A stretch of DNA of 14,727 nucleotides from Rhodanobacter sp. UBA5168 (GCA_002413455.1 DHXA01000148.1:1-14727), one strand, 5' to 3'. Counted from the stretch's first letter, positions 1 to 6,950 are shown. The notes: generated by a model not told the origin, from the sequence alone. Numbers and translations are program-made.

Positions 1-1288
1 CCTTGGGCGGCGTGTACCCCACCACGGCGAACTCGTCGCTTTCCAGCCGCTTGATCTTCACCCAGTCGTCGCCGCGGCCAGCGTGATAGGCGGAGTCGAC
101 GCGCTTGGAAATGATGCCTTCGAGCTGCTGCTCGGTGGCCATCCGGAACGCGCCTTCGCCGTCGCCGATCGCATGCGTGCTGAAAGCGAGGTGCTTTGGC
201 GCATGCGCCAGCAATTGCTGCAGCAGCTGCTTGCGTTCCAGCAGGCTGACCCGCGACAGGTCGCTGCCTTCGAGGTAGGGCAGATCGAACAGCATGTAGA
301 CCAGCGGCAGTTGCGCCTCGCCGGACAGGGTCTGCTGCAGCCCGTTGAAGTCGCTGTGACCGCGGCTGTCCAGCGCGATGAGTTCACCGTCCAGCCGCGC
401 CGAATGCAGTCCGAGCGATTCCAGCGATTGCACGATGTCGGGCAGGCGGTCGTTCCATGACAGCGCATTGCGCGACCACAGATTCACCTCACCGTCGGCG
501 ATCGCGCCGAGGATGCGGTAACCGTCCCATTTCACCTCATGCAGCCACTGCTCGCCGTCCGGCGGAAATTCTCGCAGGCGCGCCAGTTCCGGCTTGAAGA
601 AGGCATTGTCAACGCGCGCCGCTCGTGCACCCTTCAGCGCGGCAGCTGCCTTGGCCAGGCGCAGCCGCGGCGCTTTGCTTCCCCTGGGAATGGGCATCTT
701 GCGGGCAGTGGATTTCTTCGCGGCGGCCTTGGTCGCGGGCGTCTTCGCCGCGGCGCGGGTGCTGCGGATCATCTTGGCATCGAGCAGCTCATCGGCCTCG
801 ACGTCACCGGCGAATGCATCCTTGGCCTTGATCAGGAACCATGCGGGCTGGCGCTCCTTGCGGCCGCTGCGCACCAGATGCCAGCCACCCTTGAGCCGCT
901 TGCCGAACAGCTCGAAACGCAGGTGGCCCTTTTGCAACTGCGCCTCGGCGTCGCCTTCGGTGGTCCATACGCCGGTGTCGAACTGATCGACATGGCCCTT
1001 GCCGTAACCGTGTTCAATATCGCCTTCGAAACTGGCGTAGGACACAGGGTGATCTTCGACCTCCACCGCCAGACGCTTCACCTGAGGGTCATAGCTGGGG
1101 CCCTTGGGCACCGCCCAGCTTTTCAGTGTGTCGCCCACCTGCAGGCGGAAGTCGAAGTGGCGGCGGCTGGCGTGGTGCAGTTGCACCACGAAGATCGTGC
1201 GCCGGTCACGTGCCGGAACATCATCGGCCGCGGGTTCGCGTGTCTTCGAGAAATCGCGCTTGCGCCGGTAGTCCCGCAGGCTGTTCAT
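1..1288 (-). CDS. ligD: DNA ligase D, N-terminal phosphoesterase and ligase domains (partial, runs off left edge)
   Basis: ATP-dependent ligase of bacterial non-homologous end joining, partner of Ku. About 429 residues are visible. The first ~160 form the 3'-phosphoesterase domain: H38, H44, D46 and R48 lie in the segment HHASRRHFDFRL, and H80 and Y84 in EDHPVSY, matching the family's metal and phosphate ligands. A Lys/Ala-rich linker (about 178-225) follows. The ligase domain then shows motif I EVKWDGYR (adenylated Lys 253), LDGEL (299-303), YMLFDLPYLEG (331-341), EGIISKR (390-396) and WVKIKR (409-414). The OB-fold and any polymerase domain lie outside the window. The start at 1288 is the first ATG after an in-frame TGA about 30 bases upstream. 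The gene is divergent from the DUF6496-ku unit. The phosphoesterase-ligase order suggests the common PE-LIG-POL layout, but the polymerase part is not seen. Confidence 0.95.
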   Translation of the reverse strand, partial: MNSLRDYRRKRDFSKTREPAADDVPARDRRTIFVVQLHHASRRHFDFRLQVGDTLKSWAVPKGPSYDPQVKRLAVEVEDHPVSYASFEGDIEHGYGKGHVDQFDTGVWTTEGDAEAQLQKGHLRFELFGKRLKGGWHLVRSGRKERQPAWFLIKAKDAFAGDVEADELLDAKMIRSTRAAAKTPATKAAAKKSTARKMPIPRGSKAPRLRLAKAAAALKGARAARVDNAFFKPELARLREFPPDGEQWLHEVKWDGYRILGAIADGEVNLWSRNALSWNDRLPDIVQSLESLGLHSARLDGELIALDSRGHSDFNGLQQTLSGEAQLPLVYMLFDLPYLEGSDLSRVSLLERKQLLQQLLAHAPKHLAFSTHAIGDGEGAFRMATEQQLEGIISKRVDSAYHAGRGDDWVKIKRLESDEFAVVGYTPPK

Positions 1289-1617
1289 CGCCGTCCATTC
1301 AACGCAGAAGAAGGGTCATCGAATCTGCGCGAGGGGAAATTATCGCGGATTTCGGCTTCATCTTGTGCTGCTCGTCGCGACACGTCGCAATCAGGATGGC
1401 ACGTTGCCGCCTGGTGATGATGCTGCTGCGCGAGGCGCGTTTCGTGGCGGGCATAACAGCCAAACTCCTGGTCGTGAAACAACTGGCAGAGTCAACGACG
1501 CTAGCGAATCGGCCGTGCGCCCGGGGTGAAGCGATCATCATCTACGGGTGTATTTGACAGCTCGTCGACAGCACAAGGGCAATAGTCCGGGTATCCCACC
1601 GCCAATGGAGATCTGTC
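1289..1617. other. Divergent intergenic region between ligD and the DUF6496-ku unit
   Basis: These 329 bases separate two oppositely transcribed NHEJ units and should hold both promoters. Small open frames exist here on the minus strand (65 and 80 codons), but neither resembles a known protein nor has a good ribosome site, so I do not call them. A perfect -35-like TTGACA is at 1554-1559 on the plus strand. The best -10-like match downstream (CAATAG, 1580-1585) is 20 bases away, so the promoter is only a weak suggestion. A good ribosome site, GGAG at 1607-1610, precedes the DUF6496 start. Confidence 0.4.
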
Positions 1618-2109
1618 ATGCCCGAGAAGAAAACTCAACGTGCCGCCAGCAAGGACAAAAGGGAGGGCAAGTCACCCAGCACCCAGGCCGGAGAATATGT
1701 GCACGAGGAAATCGAACACGTGCGCAAGGGCAAGCACGGCGCGCGATCGACCAAGCAGGCGATCGCGATCGGCCTTTCCAAGGCACGACGCGCCGGGGTG
1801 AAGGTGCCGGCCAGCAAGACGGCCAGCAAGTCGACCAAAAAGAAGGCCGCGCACGACGAGGCCGCGTCGCACGAACACCACAAGCCCGCGGCGACGCGTT
1901 CGAGGGCGACCACCAGGGCGCTGAAGAAGGAAGGCCACAAGGCGGCATCGAAATCGGCGTTGTCGTCCCACGCCAGGAAAAGCGCGTCCAAACGCAGCGT
2001 CGGTTCGCGTTCGGCCGCGGCCAAGAAGGCCGCGCATGCGAAAGGCGCCGCCGGGCGTTCCGCCGCCGCCAAGAAGGCGGCAAAGACACGCGCGAAGAAG
2101 ACCTCCTGA
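1618..2109 (+). CDS. DUF6496 family basic protein (163 aa)
   Basis: A small, very basic protein. Residues about 18-62 carry the conserved core, which includes the stretches GEYVHEEIEHVRKGKHGARS and TKQAIAIGLSKARRAGV; I recognise this as the DUF6496 type. The remaining ~100 residues are a Lys/Ala/Ser/Arg-rich tail with repeated AAAKKAA-like units, resembling histone H1-like bacterial tails and likely disordered and DNA-binding. The start has GGAG seven bases upstream. The stop lies 28 bases before the ku start, so the two are probably co-transcribed. A role alongside Ku in binding DNA is inferred from location and charge only; no enzymatic motif is visible. Confidence 0.85.
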   Translation: MPEKKTQRAASKDKREGKSPSTQAGEYVHEEIEHVRKGKHGARSTKQAIAIGLSKARRAGVKVPASKTASKSTKKKAAHDEAASHEHHKPAATRSRATTRALKKEGHKAASKSALSSHARKSASKRSVGSRSAAAKKAAHAKGAAGRSAAAKKAAKTRAKKTS

Positions 2110-2137
2110 TCCCACCAATCTGGCCGGAGAGCAAGCC

Positions 2138-3067
2138 ATGGCACGTCCCATCTGGACTGGAACACTTTCGTTCGGGCTGCTCAACGTGCCGGTATCGCTG
2201 ATGTCGGGCGAGCGCAGCGTCGACCTGCATTTCCGCATGCTCGATAGCCGCAGCAACACGCCCGTGCGCTATGAACGCGTGAATGCGGAAACCGGCGAGG
2301 AGGTGCCGTGGAAGGAAATCGTCAAGGCGTTCGAGTATCAGAAGGGCAGCTATGTCGTACTGGAGCCGGAGGACATCAAGTCGGCTTCTTCCGAGGGGCG
2401 CGAGGTGGTCGAGGTGAAAGCCTTTGTCGATGCGAACGCGATCGGACCGGAATATTTCGAGAAGCCGTACTTGCTTGTTCCCGGCAAGAAGGCGGAGAAG
2501 GGCTACGTGCTGTTGCGCGAGACGCTCAAGCGTACCGGCAAGATCGGTATCGCGCGGGTGGTGATCCGCACGCGCGAATACCTGTCGGCGCTGATCCCGC
2601 GTGACGACGCCCTGATGCTGGTGCTGATGCGCTACCCGCAGGAACTGGTCGACGTGGAGGATTACAAGATTCCCCAAGGGGCGGCATCGCAATACCGGAT
2701 ATCCGCGAAGGAGATCCAGATGGCCGAGCAACTCATCGCATCGATGAGCGATGAGTGGACGCCGGATGACTATCGGGACGAGTTCCGCGATCGGTTGCGC
2801 AAGGTCATCGAAAAACGCATGAAGTCCAAGGGCGTCGTAACGTCGCCCTCCGACGAGGAAGCCGAGGCACCGGAAAGCGCCGCCACCAATGTGGTGGATT
2901 TCATGGCGCTGCTGCAGCAGAGCCTGGCCAGCAAGAAACGCACGCCGGCGAAGAAGGCAGCCACAAAAACGGCACGCAAGACGACAGCCAAAAAAGCCGC
3001 CGCTCCGAGGAAAAAGGCGCCGGCAAAGAAAGCCGCGAAGCGCGCAACACCCCGCAAGGCAGGCTGA
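2138..3067 (+). CDS. ku: Ku protein of bacterial non-homologous end joining (309 aa)
   Basis: A homodimeric ring protein that binds DNA double-strand ends and recruits LigD. The N-terminus (IWTGTLSFGLLNVPVSL, residues 5-21) is the diagnostic Ku-fold beginning. The beta-barrel core continues through EDIKSASSEGREVVEV (78-93) and REYLSALIPRDDALMLVL (146-163). Residues about 185-262 match the bacterial Ku C-terminal region that contacts LigD. The last ~44 residues (266-309) are an almost pure Lys/Ala/Arg/Thr tail, as in the long-tailed Ku proteins of some soil bacteria, where such tails add DNA affinity. The ATG at 2138 has GGAGA (2126-2130) upstream and places the canonical MARPIWTG at the N-terminus; a longer frame open from 2036 overlaps the upstream gene and is not the start. 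No T-rich terminator follows. Confidence 0.97.
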   Translation: MARPIWTGTLSFGLLNVPVSLMSGERSVDLHFRMLDSRSNTPVRYERVNAETGEEVPWKEIVKAFEYQKGSYVVLEPEDIKSASSEGREVVEVKAFVDANAIGPEYFEKPYLLVPGKKAEKGYVLLRETLKRTGKIGIARVVIRTREYLSALIPRDDALMLVLMRYPQELVDVEDYKIPQGAASQYRISAKEIQMAEQLIASMSDEWTPDDYRDEFRDRLRKVIEKRMKSKGVVTSPSDEEAEAPESAATNVVDFMALLQQSLASKKRTPAKKAATKTARKTTAKKAAAPRKKAPAKKAAKRATPRKAG

Positions 3068-3103
3068 GGCGCCGCCCGGCGGTCGAGGCGTCGGGCGCGC
3101 GGG

Positions 3104-3289
3104 TCAGGTCTTCTCCATGTGCCGCAAGGCTTCCTCGACGATGCAGTCGGAATGACCGCAGCCACATTCGCCATCGGCTGCGGTTTGACGGCCATGCTGG
3201 CGGCAGTAGTCGCTGCAGTATTGCTTCGGCTCGCTGACCTTGCAGCCGCACCCGGGGTGAGCGCAGGGTTCGGTGGGAAGTGCATTCAT
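3104..3289 (-). CDS. Metallothionein-like Cys-rich protein, copy 1 (61 aa)
   Basis: A tiny protein with eight cysteines (9, 14, 16, 25, 29, 42, 44, 49) in the pattern C-x4-C-x-C-x8-C-x3-C-x12-C-x-C-x4-C, plus His 11 and His 46. The segments CAHPGCGCKV, YCSDYC and CGCGHSDC resemble bacterial SmtA-type metallothioneins, so binding of zinc or another soft metal in the cytoplasm is likely. The chosen ATG at 3289 has AGGACAGG just upstream on the minus strand; an in-frame start at 3394 would add an unrelated N-terminus. It converges on ku with 36 bases between the stops. A second copy with the same cysteine layout lies at 6290-6505. No metal-responsive operator was identified. Confidence 0.85.
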   Translation of the reverse strand: MNALPTEPCAHPGCGCKVSEPKQYCSDYCRQHGRQTAADGECGCGHSDCIVEEALRHMEKT

Positions 3290-3432
3290 CAGTCCTGTCC
3301 TCTCGATGGGTCGCCATGACACCGCAGATGGGCAAGCTGCATCGTGACTGTGCGGACACCGGCGATGTTTTTGGCGATTCGTGACGCACTGCATCCGCCC
3401 GGTTCTGCCGTCATGGCCAGTGGTGCTGGATC

Positions 3433-3471
3433 AAAAAAAGGCGGGCACCTTGCCCGGCGTGCCTGCCCGCC
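3433..3471 (-). terminator. Rho-independent terminator of the PA2169-family gene
   Basis: On the minus strand a perfect 8-bp stem, GGCGGGCA (3471-3464) with TGCCCGCC (3447-3440), is followed by seven T residues (3439-3433). It begins 18 bases past the stop codon at 3490. Confidence 0.9.
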
Positions 3472-3489
3472 TCGGTGCTCGGCCCGAAT

Positions 3490-3942
3490 TTATTCGGCGT
3501 GGAACGCCTTCTTGATGTCGCGCATCTGGTCGTGACCATGGCGCACCGAGGTGTAGACGTCGGTGATGATCGACTGGGCACGCGGCGAAACTCCCTTGTC
3601 TTTCATCGCGTCCTCGAACTTGGCCTTGATGTGATCCTCGCCACGCTCGACCTCATCCACTACCGCCTTGTTGTCGGCCGAGGTAAGGCTGGTGCGCAGG
3701 TTCACGAACATGCGATGGGCCGAACCCAGCGCGGTGCCTTCGTCTTCCGGCTCCCCACCGAGTGAGCGCACGCACTTCTGCAGCGCCGATGCGACTGTAC
3801 GACGTTCGCCCGAACGCTCGCGGAACAACGAAATCAGCTGCTCGCTCTTGGCGTCCTTGGCTGCTTCAGCGTAACCCTCGGCGCTGTCGAGCGTGGTTTC
3901 GATAAGACTGTTCAGTGTCTTGATGTCGTGTTTGTTATTCAT
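3490..3942 (-). CDS. PA2169 family four-helix-bundle protein, DUF2383 (150 aa)
   Basis: A small helical, ferritin-like-fold protein of the DUF2383/PA2169 type, common in stress-gene clusters of Proteobacteria. Its biochemical function is not established. Family signs are the N-terminal LNSLIETTLDSAEGYAEAA (10-28), the central VRSLGGEPEDEGTALGSAHR (58-77) and the acidic/basic helix VERGEDHIKAKFEDAM (98-113). The length fits the family. The ATG at 3942 is chosen because AAGGAGAG stands directly upstream on the minus strand; the open frame extends to 4107 without family similarity. A strong terminator follows the stop. The gene is divergent from the glycine-rich stress protein at 4192, with 249 bases between them. 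Confidence 0.9.
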   Translation of the reverse strand: MNNKHDIKTLNSLIETTLDSAEGYAEAAKDAKSEQLISLFRERSGERRTVASALQKCVRSLGGEPEDEGTALGSAHRMFVNLRTSLTSADNKAVVDEVERGEDHIKAKFEDAMKDKGVSPRAQSIITDVYTSVRHGHDQMRDIKKAFHAE

Positions 3943-4191
3943 CTGGTGCTCTCCTTGGGAATTTCGATGGGAACCCGTGGTTGGCAGGGGAATCGCCGGG
4001 GGCCAGTGAATGACATGGCAGGTGATGGTTGCGACAGGGATTTGTTCATGGGTGTTGCACGTATTCATGTCGGGCTGGGCTGGCGTGCGGAACCCGGTTT
4101 TGCACAACGTTGAAACGCGCGGCCATCCTCACACATCGGTCACTGAACCGTCGCGAAAATCAAAGGTGCACTCATTGCGGCAGGAGCAGAG

Positions 4192-4689
4192 ATGAAGACA
4201 CGTCATGTATTCAGCACCCAGGATGTCGGCGCCGCCCAGTCCGCCGTCCACGCGCTGCGCCAGGCCGGTGTGTCGAACGACGACATTTCGCTGATCGCGC
4301 GGCACGACATCGAGAATGGGCAGATTCCCGAAGACCAGCAGGATACCGGTGACGATTTCGGTCGCGGCGGCATGAAGGGCCTGCTGACCGGTGGCGGCAG
4401 CGGTCTGCTGGTCGGGCTTGTCGCCGTCGCGGTACCGCCCCTGGGACTCACCCTTGCCGGTGCCGCCGCGATGACCATCGCCGGTGCGGCCGTGGGTGGC
4501 TGGGTGGGCATGCTCACAGGCACGTGCGAGCCCGGCGCGGTGCGGCGCAAGTTCGAGGACGAGATCGCCGCAGGCCGCGTACTCGTGGTCGTCGATGGAA
4601 ACGCAGCGACGCTGGTCATCGCCGATGCTGCATTGATTGCCGCGGGTGCCATGCCGTTGCCATTCAACGCGCCCACAGCGGTGTCCTGA
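4192..4689 (+). CDS. Glycine-rich putative membrane-associated stress protein, YflT-like layout (165 aa)
   Basis: Residues 1-45 form an alpha/beta start (HVFSTQDVGAAQSAVHALR, then GVSNDDISLIARHDIE) that resembles the general stress YflT/DUF1269-like proteins. Residues about 60-112 are a glycine/alanine-rich hydrophobic region with GxxxG spacing (GGGSGLLVGLVAVAVPPLG, AGAAVGGWVGML), able to form two membrane helices or a glycine zipper. Residues 113-140 return to a soluble segment ending FEDEIAAGRVLVVVDG, typical of this family. The function is unknown; a stress role is inferred from neighbours and resemblance. An AGGAG ribosome site sits a few bases before the ATG. It is transcribed away from the PA2169-family gene. 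Confidence 0.8.
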   Translation: MKTRHVFSTQDVGAAQSAVHALRQAGVSNDDISLIARHDIENGQIPEDQQDTGDDFGRGGMKGLLTGGGSGLLVGLVAVAVPPLGLTLAGAAAMTIAGAAVGGWVGMLTGTCEPGAVRRKFEDEIAAGRVLVVVDGNAATLVIADAALIAAGAMPLPFNAPTAVS

Positions 4690-4818
4690 TCGCGGTATGC
4701 GTGCGCCGCCGGGTGGCATCGTTTCAACGGCCCGGGTTGGCTGCCGCTACCGACGTTCTTCGTGGCCTTGATCTTTCATCGGCGGTACGGATTGCTGCTG
4801 CCGTGGATGAAAGAAGGA

Positions 4819-4836
4819 CAATCAGACGTCCGATTG
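4819..4836. promoter_or_regulatory. 18-bp near-perfect palindrome, candidate operator
   Basis: CAATC-A-GACGTC-C-GATTG reads the same on both strands except for one mismatched pair (4824/4831). It lies about 80 bases before the start at 4916 and 130 bases after the previous stop, where a promoter for the small protein would be expected. No regulator was identified. Confidence 0.35.
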
Positions 4837-4915
4837 CCTCATGTCCACGTCGCGAAGACGGCAGCGGGAGAACACTCCGGGAGTGCGGCGTTCTGCCGCC
4901 AATCCGGAGAACAGC

Positions 4916-5281
4916 ATGGGCAACACGAATATTCCGCAGGTCGGCGCCGCCGATACCGACAACAGCAGGGATACGCTGACAGGCGAACACCAGCTCACGG
5001 AAGAACGACAGAAACAGCGTGCCGCGCACAAGCAAGGTGGGATCGGTCCCGCGCCAGGCCGCCCGGAAAATGCGCCTGAGCGCATACCCGGCCAGGCGCG
5101 CGATCCGGCAGAGGCAGACGATGTGGAAGGCGGCGGCGACGATCAGCGGAGGCGCGACGGCGATGCCGATGCCGATGTCGAGCGTCCCGGCAATACGAGC
5201 GACCAGGAACACGTCAGCGAGGATGCTGCAGCACTCGCAGGACATGCCAATACAGGCCATTCCCCCGCCGATGCCACGTAG
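4916..5281 (+). CDS. Small disordered hydrophilic protein (121 aa), unknown function
   Basis: The chosen start, MGNTNIPQVGAADTDNSRDT, is preceded by GGAGA at 4906-4910. The frame is open further upstream to 4841, but that extension lacks a ribosome site. The protein is strongly polar, rich in Asp, Glu, Gly, Ala, Gln and Arg, with no hydrophobic core and no recognisable domain; it is probably disordered. Its early segment TLTGEHQLTEERQKQRAAHK looks like a short amphipathic helix. Similar short N-IPQ-type proteins occur beside stress genes in related bacteria, as far as I recall, but no function can be given. A 178-codon frame on the opposite strand is hydrophobic low-complexity mirror sequence and is less credible. 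Two small hairpins (4873-4885 and 4885-4899) lie in its leader. Confidence 0.6.
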   Translation: MGNTNIPQVGAADTDNSRDTLTGEHQLTEERQKQRAAHKQGGIGPAPGRPENAPERIPGQARDPAEADDVEGGGDDQRRRDGDADADVERPGNTSDQEHVSEDAAALAGHANTGHSPADAT

Positions 5282-5311
5282 GCAGTCGCAGGTCGTGGTC
5301 GTGGCGTGAGC

Positions 5312-5589
5312 TCATCCGAAAGCGGAATAGGGCAGGTCCTGCAAAAGCATCGCGAGATGTGCGGCGTTGCATGCCTGCATCCTGCCGTCACCCTCGTCGG
5401 CCTTGACCCTGGTTCGACGTTGTGACCGGCGATGCGGGGGTTCGAAACCTCGACGCCGTACGGGGCCAATGCCCGCAGCATCTGATCCAGCAGTTTCTGC
5501 GTGGAGGATTCTTCCGGGCCGCGTTCGAGCGCGCAGTTCAGTCCGAATGCGCTGAGTGGCGATGACGCATGCTTGGCGTGTTTCTCCAT
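5312..5589 (-). pseudogene. Decayed flavodoxin-family NAD(P)H reductase-like gene
   Basis: From the ATG at 5589, reading FGLNCALERGPEESSTQKLL followed by ALAPYGVEVSNPRIAGHNVEPG, the frame matches the N-terminus of flavodoxin-like NADPH-dependent FMN reductases (ALNCTLK...SST...DHDVKPG). At the CCC of 5407-5409 (GGG on the coding strand) the frame breaks. One added G restores VKADEGDG and then ACNAAHLAMLLQDLPYSAFG with a TGA at 5312-5314. That last segment resembles the family's C-terminal helix, so roughly two thirds of the protein (the middle) is missing as well. The unshifted frame runs on to 5143 with meaningless sequence across the neighbouring gene. A single-base sequencing error could explain the shift but not the missing middle. 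Full-length members are about 200 residues. Confidence 0.6.
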
Positions 5590-5681
5590 GGTTCGCGCCT
5601 TGCTGACCGATCGTTGGACCATGGAAACTATCGGGCCCATCGTCACGTGATGATGAAAGAGTTATCCGTCGAAGGTTTGTC

Positions 5682-6308
5682 GTGAACGAGGAAGCGATCT
5701 ATCCGCGTTTCGCCAGTCGTGGACGCACATTCGTCTATGTGCTGCCTTGCCGCGAAGAGGACATCCTGAAGGTCGGTTTCTCGCGCGATCCGCTGGACCG
5801 GTTCCGTACGCTGCATCGGCGCTTCTTCGAGTTCTTCGATCTGGATCGCGGTCTGCTGATCGACACCGATCACCTGCGCGATGCCCGGCGCATCGAGCGC
5901 CTGTTGATCACCACGTTTGCCGACTGCCGCGCACCGGCGCCGCTGGTGGTGCCGCAATCGGCGGCTGGACATACCGAATGGTTCCGCGGCGTGTCGCCCG
6001 GGGTGGATACGCTGGTGCGCAAGGTATGTGCGGAGCAGGGCTTCGCCCTGCATGCGCCGCTGAGCTCATGGCTGCGCGACAGGTTCGGTGAGTGGAGCGA
6101 ACTTCTGTTTGGCTGGTCCCAGCGCATGCTTGAGGCGATCGAGTACGAGCACTTCAATGTGCCACCGCATGAAAGATGCGGGCGCGCCGATGCCGCGCTG
6201 CGCGACGTGCTCGATGCCTATGTGGCGCTGGGCATGGCCACGGAGAAGCTGATTCCGGCGGCCGTGCTCGCCTGGTACTGCAGCGACGACTATTTCGGCG
6301 ACCGTTGA
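5682..6308 (+). CDS. GIY-YIG-like (T5orf172/Mug113 type) protein (208 aa)
   Basis: The N-terminal ~105 residues have the GIY-YIG nuclease layout: TFVYVLPC (16-23, Tyr 19 in the first strand), ILKVGFSRDPLDRFRTLH (28-45, the KVG-x-S-x-D-x-x-x-R motif with Arg 40), a helix with ARRIERLLITTF (68-79, Glu 72 in the metal-ligand position), and TEWFRG (98-103) closing the fold as in T5orf172-like domains. The C-terminal half has no recognised domain and contains WLRDRFGEWSELLFGWSQRM. Nuclease activity is an inference; it may be a DNA-binding or degenerate member. The GTG start at 5682 has GAAGG a few bases upstream. An 11-codon open frame (5650-5685) ends overlapping this GTG. The 3' end overlaps the convergent metallothionein-like gene by 19 bases. 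Confidence 0.75.
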   Translation: MNEEAIYPRFASRGRTFVYVLPCREEDILKVGFSRDPLDRFRTLHRRFFEFFDLDRGLLIDTDHLRDARRIERLLITTFADCRAPAPLVVPQSAAGHTEWFRGVSPGVDTLVRKVCAEQGFALHAPLSSWLRDRFGEWSELLFGWSQRMLEAIEYEHFNVPPHERCGRADAALRDVLDAYVALGMATEKLIPAAVLAWYCSDDYFGDR

Positions 6309-6505
6309 GCCGGCGTGGTGGATGCCGGCGTCTGCGCATTGGCGCGTGCGCCGGTGCATGGCGCATGGCCGCACTGGCAACCCTCGAGCTGATCGGATAA
6401 CGGCGACTCCACCCGCTTTCGACAATGTTCGCTGCAATAGGCGTCGCCAGCGCGAACCGTGCAAGCGCACACAGGATGGGCGCATCGGGAGTGGGTCGTG
6501 TTCAT
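6290..6505 (-). CDS. Metallothionein-like Cys-rich protein, copy 2 (71 aa)
   Basis: Eight cysteines (8, 13, 15, 24, 28, 43, 45, 50) in C-x4-C-x-C-x8-C-x3-C-x14-C-x-C-x4-C, with His 10 and His 47. The two end clusters have the same spacing as in the copy at 3104-3289; only the central loop differs, by two residues. Segments CAHPVCACTV, YCSEHC and CQCGHAPC suggest an SmtA-like metal-binding protein. After Cys 50 it carries an extra ~20-residue Ala/Thr/Pro-rich tail absent from copy 1. The ATG at 6505 has GGAG eight bases upstream on the minus strand; the open frame reaching 6631 adds unrelated sequence. Its last 19 bases overlap the end of the convergent GIY-YIG-like gene, so the two transcripts are complementary at their 3' ends. 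Confidence 0.82.
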   Translation of the reverse strand: MNTTHSRCAHPVCACTVRAGDAYCSEHCRKRVESPLSDQLEGCQCGHAPCTGARANAQTPASTTPAQRSPK

Positions 6506-6622
6506 CTCGTGGCTCCGGTGGCGGATCGGTTGTGGCTGCAGCGCGGCGGAAGCTGGGCAAAGGTCGGCTGCACAGAGCGGCATCCTGGGGTACGGGCTCG
6601 ACAAGAAGAGCCGAAGCCGGGC

Positions 6623-6701
6623 GAATGCCATGTGATTTTTCAGGTGCGACAGACCATGGCATTCTTCAGGGGCTACTCAATCCGGGAGGTTCGAAGTAGC
6701 C
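6623..6701. repeat. Two consecutive perfect inverted repeats (hairpin pair)
   Basis: GAATGCCATG (6623-6632) pairs with CATGGCATTC (6655-6664) across a 22-base loop. Six bases later GGCTACT (6671-6677) pairs with AGTAGCC (6695-6701) across 17 bases. Neither is followed by a T-run, so simple termination is unlikely. They could be protein-binding sites or a structured 5' leader of the GGDEF/EAL mRNA. No known riboswitch class was recognised. Confidence 0.5.
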
Positions 6702-6943
6702 TTCACGGCGAATCGTCAAGCGATGGTTGATTCAGAACCCGGAGCCGCCGCCGATAATAAACCTTGGGGCGTCGGCGGATTCTCGGCATCGCATCTGCAT
6801 CGGGGCGGGCGCGTGCCATTCACGGCCAGCCCCGGTTGGGTGGATGTCGCCGGCAAGGTCGAAGCGGCGGCGGGCACGCGGATCATTTCGAACGCGAGCA
6901 CCAGGTTCGCCGCCCGTGCAAGGGGTGCGCGGACGCAACGGTT

Positions 6944-6950
6944 GGGGAGG
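6944..6950 (+). promoter_or_regulatory. Ribosome binding site deciding the GGDEF/EAL start
   Basis: The run GGGGAGG ends three bases before the ATG at 6954 and is much stronger than anything before the upstream ATG at 6723. It supports a 1275-residue product. Confidence 0.6.

Noticed and set aside
539..1417. 292-codon plus-strand frame over ligD
   Set aside because: LigD motifs are unambiguous on the minus strand in the same interval; this frame is a mirror.
1285..1541. Small minus-strand frames (65 and 80 codons) upstream of ligD
   Set aside because: They have no family resemblance and no clear ribosome site, and they are positioned in the shared promoter region.
1616..2731. 371-codon minus-strand frame opposite DUF6496 and ku
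   Set aside because: It is an antisense shadow of two well-supported genes, with no domain of its own.
3062..3103. GC-rich inverted segments after the ku stop as a possible terminator
   Set aside because: There is no clean stem and no T-run on either strand.
4724..5260. 178-codon hydrophobic minus-strand frame opposite the small disordered protein
   Set aside because: It has low complexity, no ribosome site was noticed, and the plus-strand start has GGAGA at good spacing. Not fully excluded.
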